A stretch of 61,672 bases of DNA, taken from positions 1-61,672 of the forward strand of contig DBQU01000026.1 of the NCBI GenBank assembly GCA_002305765.1, given 5' to 3'. Shown in pieces: positions 52,101-59,737 of this stretch. The position numbers and the translations under genes are program-made. Every line of letters begins with the position of its first letter. Position 1 is the stretch's first letter. A model generated the notes under the pieces. That model saw only the letters and a list, made by a program, of their open reading frames with translations. It was not told the origin of the DNA and ran no database searches. Origin of the DNA: Deltaproteobacteria bacterium UBA1386 (GTDB taxonomy: Bacteria > Desulfobacterota > Syntrophorhabdia > Syntrophorhabdales > Syntrophorhabdaceae).

Positions 52101-53575
52101 GTGTCGATCGTCTCGTAGATGACGAGGACGAGAGTGTCCATGGCGAAGGTGACCGTTGTGGACGTGTCGTAAAGAGGATCGAAAAGACCCTCCTCGTTGA
52201 AGACGCGGACGCAGCGCGCGAGCTCCATCCCGGTGAGCCTGCCGCCCTCGGCGAGGATTCGCAAGGGTCCCCAGGCATTGTGGAAGACCACATCCTCCTC
52301 GATAGCCTGGTCGATCTCCCATCGGTGGGCGGGCATGTCGTCCCATTTCTCGAGGGCCACGATATGGACCTCGGCGGCCCCCAGCCTGCGCGCCGTGATG
52401 GCCGTGTCCATGGCGACGTTCCCGCCTCCGACGACGAAGACCCTCCTGCCCGGCGAGGCCTCTTTCCCCGTGTTTACGTCTTTAAGGAACTCGAGAGCGC
52501 TCGTGACCCCCCTCGCGTCCTCGTTTTCGAGCCCCAGCTTCCGCCTGCCGTGGGCACCGGAGGCGATGAAGGTCGCGTCGTGGGACGAAAGGACCTCCTC
52601 GAGGGGGATATCCCTGCCTATCCGTGTGTTCATGGTGAGCTTTGCGCCCATCCGCTCCACAATGCAAAACTCCCGGGCAAGGACGTCCCTCGGAAGCCTG
52701 TAGGCGGGCACGCCGGCATAGAGCATCCCGCCCGGCTTGTCGTTGGCGTCGAAGACCGTCACGCAGAAGCCGGCCTTCCTCAGCTCTACCGCGCAGGCGA
52801 AGCCGGCGGGTCCGGCGCCTATGATCGCGACCTTCTGCTCCTTCTCGGTCTGGGTCACGGGAAGAGGCGCCTCGCGCCTGCCCACCTCGTAGTCGGCGAC
52901 GAAGCGCTTGAGGGCGCAGATGGCAAGAGGCTGGTCCACCTCTTTGCCCCTTAAGCACGCGCTCTCGCAGGGATGCGCGCAGATCCTCCCGATGATGCCG
53001 GGAAAGGGCAGCTTTTCCCGGATGAGGTCAAGGGCCTCGAGGAACCTGCCTTCCGCGATGAGCCCGATGTAGTCGCGGGCGTTGAGATTGATGGGACAGG
53101 TGTAGACGCAGGGGGAGAGCTGTCTGTCGATCATGTATGTCGAAGGTATGGCCTGCGGGAAATTGATGAATGCTGCGCTGCGAAGGGACATCTCTTCGTT
53201 GTACACGTTGCCGACCTCCAGCGGGCACGCCGCCGCGCAGGAAGCGCAGGACGTGCAGCGCCCCGGGTCGACGCGTCTCGGCCGCGTGCGGAGGGTGACC
53301 CGGAAGTGCCCCGGGCCCCCTTCCAGGCGGAAGACCTCGGAGTTCATGACGAGTTCGATGTTGGGGTTCTTGCCCACTTCGACGAGCTTCGGCGCCATGA
53401 CGCACATGGAACAGTCATTGGTGGGAAATATCTTGTCGAGCTGGGCCATGTTCCCGCCGATGTTCGGCTTGCGGTCAGCGAGATAGACCTTGAAGCCGGC
53501 CTCGACGAGGTTAAGGGACGCCTCCATGCCGGCAATGCCTCCCCCTATGACGAGGACCTTTCCCGTCCTATCCAT
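49175..53575 (-). CDS. hdrA: HdrA-GltD-HdrA fusion (heterodisulfide-reductase A-like, electron-bifurcation module)
   Basis: A 1466-residue iron-sulfur flavoprotein. Residues about 5-140 are HdrA with FAD motif VIGGGIAG, NDCSMCVMAPK and a ferredoxin CTSCASCAAACP. About 150-560 is an inserted glutamate-synthase-small-subunit-like module with Cys-rich head, FAD motif IIGAGPAG and NADPH motif VVGGGNVAMD. About 616-633 is a CLSCRRCLGCGICEESC cluster, then HdrA resumes to about 890. About 915-1466 is a second HdrA with CNCGVNIGG, FAD motif VVGGGIAG and two C-terminal 4Fe-4S sites. It likely joins NAD(P)H, MvhD and HdrBC flows. GAGGGG precedes the ATG at 53575. Confidence 0.9.
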   Translation of the reverse strand: MDRTGKVLVIGGGIAGMEASLNLVEAGFKVYLADRKPNIGGNMAQLDKIFPTNDCSMCVMAPKLVEVGKNPNIELVMNSEVFRLEGGPGHFRVTLRTRPRRVDPGRCTSCASCAAACPLEVGNVYNEEMSLRSAAFINFPQAIPSTYMIDRQLSPCVYTCPINLNARDYIGLIAEGRFLEALDLIREKLPFPGIIGRICAHPCESACLRGKEVDQPLAICALKRFVADYEVGRREAPLPVTQTEKEQKVAIIGAGPAGFACAVELRKAGFCVTVFDANDKPGGMLYAGVPAYRLPRDVLAREFCIVERMGAKLTMNTRIGRDIPLEEVLSSHDATFIASGAHGRRKLGLENEDARGVTSALEFLKDVNTGKEASPGRRVFVVGGGNVAMDTAITARRLGAAEVHIVALEKWDDMPAHRWEIDQAIEEDVVFHNAWGPLRILAEGGRLTGMELARCVRVFNEEGLFDPLYDTSTTVTFAMDTLVLVIYETIDTAYLAASDAIERHGDGRVKVDPVSLETTLKGVFAGGNAVTGPRSAIDAIAQGKRAAESITRYLEGRDLLEGRLAEDDKILDEVPFPVPRKVRVSIPRRAVPDRIGFVETVGTLDEKSAVEEARRCLSCRRCLGCGICEESCKPEAVDYREGPAERILDVGSIIIACGFDEFDASTMKELGYSSCENVLSSVDYERVLSATGPTGAVVMRPSDGRIPRKIAFVQCVGSRNRQNPYCSSICCMFAMEEAIISKEHHRDIEPTIFYMDTRTFGKGYEEHYERARKEYGVRYVRSLVSKVYEDPDTKDLDITYTDGNGSVVTETFDLVVLAVGLRPSKQLAGLARVMGVATNEYGFIETGPLSPLQTSREGIYVCGGSAAPRDISETVVEGSAAACDVASSLAPARWQDIEVPQLPDERDVAEAEPRIGVFVCNCGVNIGGIVDVPEVKRYAAGLPDVVFAEQYLFTCSQDTQEKIKNIVRDERLNRVIVASCSTRTHEPIFRSLIRDAGLNKYLFEMANIRDQCSWVHMHEREEATRKAKDLVRMAVANARHIEPLTETTLPVEPSALVVGGGIAGMTAALSLADQGFEVHLVEKEPRLGGNLLNIFHTIDGIDVQELLRGAIGRVTGHGCIHLHMDSEVIGSEGSRGSFLTEIMTAGRDEPVEIRHGTAILATGASELRPRGRHLFGEDERVMTQLDLEKALSDGSLPVPKECVMIQCVGSRNEERPYCSRTCCTTALKNAMSMKKRWPETNITIMFRDMMTYGFLERYYTAAREMGIHFVRFAPEDPPIVERTEDGLSVRCTDTSLGEVMERRADRLVLSAAAIPNDTSSLAGVFKLPRTREGFFHEAHMKLKPIDFAADGLYMAGSCHSPKNIREAVAEAKGAAARAATTLARETITVSAMTARVEPERCAACLTCVRVCPYSVPVIGDEGRAVIDTTKCKGCGTCAAECPAKAIDIMHSRDRQIVEKVRAGIRK

Positions 53576-53616
53576 GTGGCCCCTCGCCCGGTTGCGTGAA
53601 CGTCCGTATGCCGCGG

Positions 53617-54000
53617 TCATTTTCTCCTGTACAACGCGCATCGGTCTGTGTATCCCGAGATCTCGACGAGATCCCTGCGCGAGAGCTCCTTGAGGTGATC
53701 GAACACGGTCCGCGCCGTCATCCCCAGTGTTCGTGCCAGGTCCGATATGGATGCCGGGCCCGTCCCGAGGCTTTCCAGTATCTGCGAACGCTCCACGGCG
53801 CGGGTGAGGAGGGGATCGAAGGCGAGGGAGAATTGACGCTCCGTCATGCGTTCGCCGTAGGAGTTTCCCGCCGTGAGAACGTCCTTCCTCTCAAGGAGCC
53901 TTTGGAGTTTCTCGGCCCCATCGGGGTCATGACGCCTCACGTATTCCAGTGTCCCGATACGCCCCGCGTCGGGTCCATGGTCATTACCGGATCTGCTCAT
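53617..54000 (-). CDS. Winged-helix (ArsR-like) regulator embedded in the hdr operon
   Basis: A 127-residue protein whose C-terminal half is a helix-turn-helix: SQILESLGTGPASISDLART, then LGMTARTVFDHLKELSRRDLVEI. It has no clear metal or ligand motif. The ATG at 54000 overlaps the hdrB stop (ATGA), and the stop lies 41 bases before the hdrA start, so it is part of the operon. It could be an autoregulator or a small accessory protein. A much longer frame upstream to 54417 is only a shadow of hdrB. Confidence 0.75.
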   Translation of the reverse strand: MSRSGNDHGPDAGRIGTLEYVRRHDPDGAEKLQRLLERKDVLTAGNSYGERMTERQFSLAFDPLLTRAVERSQILESLGTGPASISDLARTLGMTARTVFDHLKELSRRDLVEISGYTDRCALYRRK

Positions 54001-54869
54001 GCGCTGTCGCCTCCGAGTATTTCCACCGATCCTTCTATGTCGGCCATGGATATCAGATGGTGTTTGCTGTCCGGGGTTGAACCGAAGAGAGCGAGTTCGA
54101 AGACCTCCGTCAGGAAGAGGACGGGAATGCCGGCGAGGTCGCCCCTTGCGTGCGTGGTCAGGTCGAGATTGAGCTGGCACAGCGGACAGGTGGTGACAAC
54201 TGCATTTGCCCCGGCTTTTTTCGCCATTGCCATGATGCGCCCGGAAAGCCGCGTCGTCCGGTCCCTGTCCGTCGCCGTTGACCCCGCTCCGCAGCACTCC
54301 GTTTTGAATTGCCAGGGAACGACGACGGCCCCGAGGGCATCGAGAAGGACATCCATGCCGGAAGGGTCTTCGACGTCGTCGGAGGAGGGCGCGCCCATGA
54401 TGCGGGTGAGAAGACACCCGTAGTAAGGCACGACGCGCATGGAGCCGATGCCGTACGCGACGGAGGCGGCGATCTTCTCGACCCCGACGTACTGGAGAAA
54501 TGTCTCGATGATGTTCCTGACCTCCAGGGAACCCTTCACGGACATTGGGGAGAGGGCCTCATTGACCATGTCCCGCGTCGACCTGTCGCCGGCTATCTTG
54601 AGCGCGCTCGCCCGCGTGCGGGCGTAGCAGGCGGAGCAGGGGGCAAGGAGGTGAAGGCCGGATTTCTCAGCTATGGCGATGTTCCGGGCATTCAACACGT
54701 CGGACAGTTCCTGGCGCATGGCGGGCGCCGCGGCGGCGCCGCAGCACGACCAATCCTCAAGCTCCCTGAGTCCCACCTCGTAAAAGGCCAGGACCCTCCT
54801 GAGGGAACGGTCGTAGAAAGAGCTGGACGATGTCAGGGAACAGCCCGGAAAGTAGGATAGGGTGATCAT
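53997..54869 (-). CDS. hdrB: Heterodisulfide reductase subunit B-like (HdrB)
   Basis: A 290-residue protein with both CCG domains that hold the non-cubane 4Fe-4S clusters of HdrB: SYFPGCSL, DWSCCGAAA and PCSACYA in the first, PYYGCLL, ECCGAGS and TCPLCQL in the second. All cysteines appear intact. In this complex HdrB may reduce a disulfide or pass electrons on. The ATG at 54869 overlaps the hdrC stop by four bases. The longer frame to 55343 is rejected since it runs inside hdrC. Confidence 0.9.
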   Translation of the reverse strand: MITLSYFPGCSLTSSSSFYDRSLRRVLAFYEVGLRELEDWSCCGAAAAPAMRQELSDVLNARNIAIAEKSGLHLLAPCSACYARTRASALKIAGDRSTRDMVNEALSPMSVKGSLEVRNIIETFLQYVGVEKIAASVAYGIGSMRVVPYYGCLLTRIMGAPSSDDVEDPSGMDVLLDALGAVVVPWQFKTECCGAGSTATDRDRTTRLSGRIMAMAKKAGANAVVTTCPLCQLNLDLTTHARGDLAGIPVLFLTEVFELALFGSTPDSKHHLISMADIEGSVEILGGDSA

Positions 54870-55402
54870 CTGTCCCGATGTCCCCGCATGCGTCGAATTA
54901 TTGCGCCCAGTTCTTTCCTGCCGCGGATGTTGTGGGAAGACAGGCCGATCCGTCCCTTCCTCAGCATGTCGAGCCCCATGGCGGCATCTTTCATGAACTG
55001 TCCTTTCGAGAGGCGGTAGCGCATGATCGTTTCCAACTCGGCGAAGCGCCCGTGCCTTTGTACACTGTCGATGATAAGGTCGTCGAAATGCGCGACGTCG
55101 TTCTTTGCGGCAAAGCCGGAGGCGAGGGAGATCTGCCGGAGGGTTTCGAAGACGCGGGCGACGTCGATGCCATTGGGGCATCGAAGGCTGCAGGTGGCGC
55201 ACTGAAGACACTTCCATGGGGATGTCGACGCAAGGACCTTTTCGCGCTCGCCGCTCAGGATATACCCGATAACCCTGTGGGGGACGATCTCCATCTCCCC
55301 GGCAACGGGGCATCCGTTGGTGCAGCGGCAACACTGGTAACACACCGAGACTGTCACCCCTGAGCGTGTTTCTATCTCGTCGAGGAAAGAAGGGAGCGGC
55401 AT
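54866..55402 (-). CDS. hdrC: Heterodisulfide reductase subunit C-like (HdrC)
   Basis: A 178-residue ferredoxin-like electron carrier with two 4Fe-4S sites, CYQCCRCTNGCP (about 21-32) and CLQCATCSLRCP (about 65-76), and the helical C-terminus of HdrC. First gene of the hdrC-hdrB-HTH-hdrA-mvhD-metV-metF unit. No Shine-Dalgarno is visible before the ATG at 55402, and the predicted promoter gives only a few bases of leader. Confidence 0.9.
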   Translation of the reverse strand: MPLPSFLDEIETRSGVTVSVCYQCCRCTNGCPVAGEMEIVPHRVIGYILSGEREKVLASTSPWKCLQCATCSLRCPNGIDVARVFETLRQISLASGFAAKNDVAHFDDLIIDSVQRHGRFAELETIMRYRLSKGQFMKDAAMGLDMLRKGRIGLSSHNIRGRKELGAIIRRMRGHRDR

Positions 55403-55413
55403 ATCAGACTTTT

Positions 55414-55442
55414 ATTCTTAAATTTTATCTCCATGATGTCAA
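55414..55442 (-). promoter_or_regulatory. Possible promoter of the hdr-met operon
   Basis: On the minus strand TTGACA, 17 bases, AAGAAT (4 of 6 to consensus). The start would be about five bases before the hdrC ATG, so nearly leaderless. Confidence 0.4.
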
Positions 55443-55512
55443 ATGGATTTTCCTTCCCGCCGCCGCCCCCTTGTCTTCCATCTTCATTCCCGTTGTGGTA
55501 TATCTAAGAGTC

Positions 55513-56709
55513 ATGGAAAGACCGAAACTGCGTTTTATCGATGTGATCCCCTTCGAGCAGGACGGGCAGGAGCTCATACTCCTCAGCGATGGGGAAGGGG
55601 TGGTGGAGAACGCCCTCGCCGTCAGCAGGGAGGTGGCCTTCATGGTGGCCCTCATGGACGGCACCCGGACGCTTCGCGACATCCAGGCGGAGTTCCTGCG
55701 GGCCTCCGGTGAGATGGTCTACATCGAGCGCATCGAGGAACTCGTGAGGGTCATGGACGAGAACCTCCTCCTCGAAGGGGAGCGCTACGACAGGCACGTA
55801 AAGGGCCTTCGCGACGAGTACTGCAATGCCCCCGTCAGGAAGGCGTACCTCGCGGGGAAGGGATACGCGTCGAACCGGATGGAGCTTCTGTCCTTCCTCG
55901 ACGGCCTTTTTGACGGAAACGCGGTGACACCTGCCCCGGCACGGGAGATCGCGGGCATCCTTGCGCCGCACATAGACTACCAGAGGGGCGCCACGGTATA
56001 CCGCGAGATATACCCATACCTGAGAGGAGGCGCGAAGCCCCTCATCGTGATCTTCGGCACGTGCCATCGTCCCACGGACGGACTCTGGAGCATATCCCTC
56101 AAGGACTTCGAGACGCCCCTCGAGACAATACCCTGTGGACAGGGTTTGAGGGAGCTGATCGGCGCAAACGATCTCCTGAAAAGGTATGTCGATGAGTGGC
56201 CGCACCGGGTGGAGCATTCCATCGAACTGCAGCTCCCCCTCATCCAGTTCATGGTCGAGGAGGACTTCGAGATCCTGCCCATCCTTACAGGCTCCATGCA
56301 CGAATACGTGGGCGGTTTGAAGGAGACGGACGATGAGGAGGTAAAGCTTCTCGTCGAGAACCTGAAAGGCGTGCTTTCCGCCTACGGGAAGCCCTGCCTG
56401 ATCCTTTCGGGCGCCGACCTCGCCCATATCGGGGCCCAGTTCGGCGACCGTTATCCCCTCGACCGTACGATCCTCGAGAGCTCGCGGCGCAAAGACGAGG
56501 CCATGCTCGAGCATATCAGGAACGTCGACGCGGAGGGTTTTTTCCGTGCCGTCAAGAGCGAGGGGGACATGAGGAGGATATGCGGGCTCACCCCCATTTT
56601 CTTCCAGCTCAGACTTCTCGAAGGGTGCACGTCCGACATCGTGAGCTACGATCAGTGGACGGACGGACAGTCGTCGGTCAGCTTTGCCGGCGGTGTCTTC
56701 TACCGGTGA
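55513..56709 (+). CDS. Memo-like protein (AmmeMemoRadiSam system protein B family) with N-terminal extension
   Basis: A 398-residue protein. Residues about 125-398 match the Memo family, a dioxygenase-like fold: GILAPHIDYQRGA and IFGTCHRP supply His ligands and RICGLTPI the conserved Cys. The N-terminal 110 residues form a separate helical domain (EVAFMVALMDGTRTLRDIQAEF) reminiscent of PqqD-type peptide-binding domains. The ATG at 55513 starts this domain; the frame extends upstream but without support. The usual AMMECR1 and radical-SAM partners are not adjacent. Confidence 0.78.
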   Translation: MERPKLRFIDVIPFEQDGQELILLSDGEGVVENALAVSREVAFMVALMDGTRTLRDIQAEFLRASGEMVYIERIEELVRVMDENLLLEGERYDRHVKGLRDEYCNAPVRKAYLAGKGYASNRMELLSFLDGLFDGNAVTPAPAREIAGILAPHIDYQRGATVYREIYPYLRGGAKPLIVIFGTCHRPTDGLWSISLKDFETPLETIPCGQGLRELIGANDLLKRYVDEWPHRVEHSIELQLPLIQFMVEEDFEILPILTGSMHEYVGGLKETDDEEVKLLVENLKGVLSAYGKPCLILSGADLAHIGAQFGDRYPLDRTILESSRRKDEAMLEHIRNVDAEGFFRAVKSEGDMRRICGLTPIFFQLRLLEGCTSDIVSYDQWTDGQSSVSFAGGVFYR

Positions 56710-56739
56710 ACAATACCGTCAGGAACGATCGAGGTGAGA

Positions 56740-57192
56740 ATGACGAGAGCGAAAGAGGACGATACGCGGCGCGACGCGGTCAAAGGACCGGCCGAAAGGT
56801 CGTTCATGCCGGAATTCGTGGGTTTTGTCCGGGGTATGGCCCTGGAGTGCTGCTATAGCGATAAGACCGTGGACGATCTCGGTCAGGCCATCGAGGAAGC
56901 CGTCAGCAATATCATTCGTTTTGCCTGCCGAGAGAAACCCGGGGAGATCGAGATCTCCTGCACCGTCCACGACACGGGTGCTCTGTATATCACCATCGCC
57001 GACACCGGGGCCCCCTTCAACATGCTGCTCGCCGGCACCTTTCCCGAGGCTGACGACTTTTTTGGGTCCGGCGAGAGACCGTCGACAAAGATCATGAAAA
57101 GGGCCGCCAAGAACATCGAGTACAAGCGAAGCTCCAACAGGAACATCCTCATCTTCACGGTATCCCACGACCCGGGAGGGATGAGGCGGTAA
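56740..57192 (+). CDS. HATPase_c anti-sigma-type ATP-binding protein (RsbW-like)
   Basis: A 150-residue stand-alone GHKL ATPase domain of the RsbW/SpoIIAB type. The N box is AIEEAVSNII, the G1 box IADTGAPFN, and a G2-like GSGERPSTKIMKR region follows. Such proteins sequester a sigma factor or phosphorylate an anti-sigma antagonist; neither partner is adjacent. The ATG at 56740 behind GAGGTGAGA is preferred to the GTG at 56734. Confidence 0.8.
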   Translation: MTRAKEDDTRRDAVKGPAERSFMPEFVGFVRGMALECCYSDKTVDDLGQAIEEAVSNIIRFACREKPGEIEISCTVHDTGALYITIADTGAPFNMLLAGTFPEADDFFGSGERPSTKIMKRAAKNIEYKRSSNRNILIFTVSHDPGGMRR

Positions 57193-57195
57193 AAG

Positions 57196-57372
57196 GCGGC
57201 TTGAACAGTTTGAACCGCTTGAACGTTCAGAGACAAAAGGACCTTTCCTGACCATTGGCCGTGATCGCCCCGTCTCCGTTCCGCCGCAAGCCCGGTATCC
57301 TCACAAGCCTTCTCATTTCTGAGCTCTTCAACGTTCAAGCGGTTCAAGCGGTTGCAGCCGTCTTTACGGTCT
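57196..57372. repeat. Word-type inverted repeat K (CCGCTTGAACG)
   Basis: The left arm GGCGGCTTGAACAGTTTGAA continues CCGCTTGAACGTTCAGAG. The right arm CTTCAACGTTCAAGCGGTTC continues AAGCGGTTGCAGCCGTCTTTAC. The match is strong over more than 30 bases. It separates convergent genes and touches the stop of the lipoprotein gene. Confidence 0.7.
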
Positions 57373-57843
57373 TACGTTCACGCTTGACCCCGGGGGGGCC
57401 TTGAGTTTTGCGCTGTTCCACGTGAGGGTTTCCTCGTTGGAGAGGTAGGTTACGAGGTGGCGGCCGGGGGGTATCCTGGCCGTGATCTGCAGCGTCTTCC
57501 CGTCTTCCGTTTGGAGGAGGATGGTGTGCTCGCCGGCCATGAGCTCCAGGGAATCGATCGTGCCCTGGTAATCGTCCTTCTCCCGGATGTCCCCGTGGCC
57601 GGGCGGCAGCTTTGCGGTGAGGATGCCGTCAATGTACAGGTTTCCATCGGGCTTGATGAGTGTTTGCGTGAGCTTCCCGGCCTGCTTCCCGTCGATGATA
57701 ACAAGGGCGTCCGAGAACATCTCTCCATCGACGGCAAGGATGACCCGGGCAGGCTCGGGTTTCCTGCAACCTCCCAGGGAAAGGAACGACAGGAGAATTC
57801 CAAGGAAGAGGGCGATGGACTTCAGCGGCAACAGACGGCACAT
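57364..57843 (-). CDS. Predicted lipoprotein with a PEGA-like beta domain
   Basis: A 159-residue protein with a lipoprotein signal: hydrophobic about 8-24 and lipobox LSLGGC with Cys near 26. The mature part is beta-rich, with FSDALVIIDGKQAGKLTQTL and AGEHTILLQTEDGKTL, a pattern like PEGA-type surface domains. No enzymatic motif. Envelope localisation expected. Confidence 0.65.
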   Translation of the reverse strand: MCRLLPLKSIALFLGILLSFLSLGGCRKPEPARVILAVDGEMFSDALVIIDGKQAGKLTQTLIKPDGNLYIDGILTAKLPPGHGDIREKDDYQGTIDSLELMAGEHTILLQTEDGKTLQITARIPPGRHLVTYLSNEETLTWNSAKLKAPPGSSVNVRP

Positions 57844-57940
57844 GAGATTTCCCCGATTCTCGAAGATCCTTCCTTATTACAGCGTACGCACGGTGAAATA
57901 CGACTCAGTATAGTCCAGAAAAGAATGGGTTGCAACCGTT

Positions 57941-58360
57941 TCATTCCCCTATCATCTGCACCACCACCAGCCGTTCCCGCGGGCGGTTGTCGAATTCGGC
58001 GAGGACCACCTGCTGCCAGGTGCCGAGAAGCAGAACGCCCGATTCGAAAGGCACCGTCAGGGACTGGCCTGTCAGCGTGGCTCTGAGGTGGGAGAATCCG
58101 TTCGCGTCACCCCATGTCTCGTCGTGGCGGTACGCGCGATCAGAAGGGACCATCCTTTCGTAGAATTCCTGCACGTCGCCGATAAGGCCCGGTTCATACT
58201 CGAAGGTGGTGATGCCCGCCGTGGAGCCCTGCACGAAGATCGTCATGCTGCCGTTCGTCAGTCCGCTCCCCACGAGGCAGCCGGCCACGTCCCTGGTGAT
58301 GTCGATAAGGTCTCCGCTTCCCTGGGTTGAAAATTCCCTGTGTTCGTTCACTATCTTCAT
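57941..58360 (-). CDS. YjbQ/UPF0047 family protein
   Basis: A 139-residue protein of the YjbQ family, some members of which have been linked to thiamin phosphate synthase activity. Family-typical segments are GSMTIFVQGSTAGITTFEYE and the C-terminal SLTVPFESGVLLLGTWQQVV with a following ENRPRER-like DNRPRERLVVVQ. The usual HxxHxxxH pattern is only partly kept. AGGTGATTTC precedes the ATG. True role uncertain. Confidence 0.88.
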   Translation of the reverse strand: MKIVNEHREFSTQGSGDLIDITRDVAGCLVGSGLTNGSMTIFVQGSTAGITTFEYEPGLIGDVQEFYERMVPSDRAYRHDETWGDANGFSHLRATLTGQSLTVPFESGVLLLGTWQQVVLAEFDNRPRERLVVVQMIGE

Positions 58361-58585
58361 GAAATCACCTCTCGTGAGAATACAGGTAATAGATCATGGG
58401 TGATGGGAAAGACCGGACCTTCCCCCCATCACCTATAACTCCATTGCCCATGACTGCCTTCATTACCCTACCAGAGAGAGGGGCGCATTGGAAGGGTTTT
58501 GAGAGCAAGGGCCGCATCGGGCGCCCTGTCTTTCGTACACTCTACTTGACGTTTATTCCGAATATATGGTAACTGTGTTGTCTCA

Positions 58586-59737
58586 ATGATAGAACGGAGA
58601 TCCTGGATAAAGAGAATAGAAGAGGTCTGGGAGGAGACGCCCATTGTGTGGCTTTCCGGCGTGAAAGGGGTGGGCAAGACGACCCTGATACAGGGTCTCG
58701 GGACGCAGCGGACGCTCTACGTCGACTGCGACCCGGCCCGGTCCGCGCACATAGCAGCGGACCCCGAGTTCTTCTTCCGCGCCTGTGACCGCCCGGTCGT
58801 GGTCTTTGACGATGTCCACAAGCTCCCGGACGCCATGAAGATCCTCAAGACGGGAGCCGATCTTTTTCCGGAGCTCAGGATCATTGCAACCTCGTCCACC
58901 GTGGCGGCCGACGGGAAGGCCGGTGACGTACTCGGTGACAGGAAGCGCCGCGTCCACCTTGGCCCCGTTCTGTGGAACGAGCTTCCCGCTTTCAACGTTT
59001 CTCTGGAGAGGCGATTCTATCATGGCGGGCTCCCCGAGGCCCTTTTGACGGAACACCGGCAGGGCGGGTTCTATCGTGAATGGATGGACGCCTTTTTTGA
59101 CCGCGATATCCGCGAGCCCTTCGGGTTTCGTGATTCCGACAAGTTTACCATGCTCTTCAAATATCTGCTGAAACAGAGCGGCGAGCCCTTCGAGACGACA
59201 CGGGCATCGGAGACCCTCCGCATCAGCCGTCCCACCGTCGCGGAGCACGTAAGGGCCCTCGATGCCACCGGGGCGATAACCGTGGTCCGGCCTTTCCACG
59301 GAAAAGGGCAGAAGGAGATAATAAAGATGCCCAGGGTCTACGGGTTCGACACGGGTTTCGTGGCCTTTGCCAGGGGTTGGGACCCGCTGCGTCCCGACGA
59401 CTACGGTCCCCTCTGGGAGCATATCGTCCTCGAGTTTCTTGAAACCCACGTCCGTGGGTCCCAGGTCCAGTACTGGAGATGGGCGGACGACCGAAAGGTG
59501 GATTTCATCGTCCCCGGCACGCGGGATGAGGTGGATACCGTCGAATGCGAGTGGAACCCCGACGCCTTCGACCCCGCGGGGCTCAAGCTCTTCCGCACCT
59601 GGTATCCCGAAGGAAAGAACTACATCATCTCTCCCCTGTCGAGCGCGGCCGTTGAAAGACACATCGCCGGACTCGACGTTCACGTCTGCGACCTTGAGGG
59701 ATGGCTCGAAAGGCAGGGCGCCAGCCGCAAAGACTAG
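58586..59737 (+). CDS. AAA-type ATPase with DUF4143-like C-terminus
   Basis: A 383-residue protein. Walker A is SGVKGVGKTTL (about 25-35), Walker B VVVFDDVHKLPD; a winged-helix stretch lies near 208-230 (ASETLRISRPTVAEHVRALD). The C-terminus has a PD-(D/E)XK-like core, KVDFIV then VECEW, where the usual Lys is replaced. This is the common archaeal/bacterial AAA_14-DUF4143 architecture of unknown role. Single gene; ribosome-binding site weak. Confidence 0.85.
   Translation: MIERRSWIKRIEEVWEETPIVWLSGVKGVGKTTLIQGLGTQRTLYVDCDPARSAHIAADPEFFFRACDRPVVVFDDVHKLPDAMKILKTGADLFPELRIIATSSTVAADGKAGDVLGDRKRRVHLGPVLWNELPAFNVSLERRFYHGGLPEALLTEHRQGGFYREWMDAFFDRDIREPFGFRDSDKFTMLFKYLLKQSGEPFETTRASETLRISRPTVAEHVRALDATGAITVVRPFHGKGQKEIIKMPRVYGFDTGFVAFARGWDPLRPDDYGPLWEHIVLEFLETHVRGSQVQYWRWADDRKVDFIVPGTRDEVDTVECEWNPDAFDPAGLKLFRTWYPEGKNYIISPLSSAAVERHIAGLDVHVCDLEGWLERQGASRKD

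Noticed and set aside
53997..55343. 448-codon version of hdrB and 266-codon version of the HTH gene (to 54417)
   Set aside because: The extra N-terminal parts read through hdrC or hdrB in another frame; the ATGA-overlap starts at 54869 and 54000 are better supported.
58550..58585. Sigma-70 promoter TTGACG...TGGTAA before the ATPase gene
   Set aside because: The spacing of 15 bases and the poor -10 make it too weak to list.
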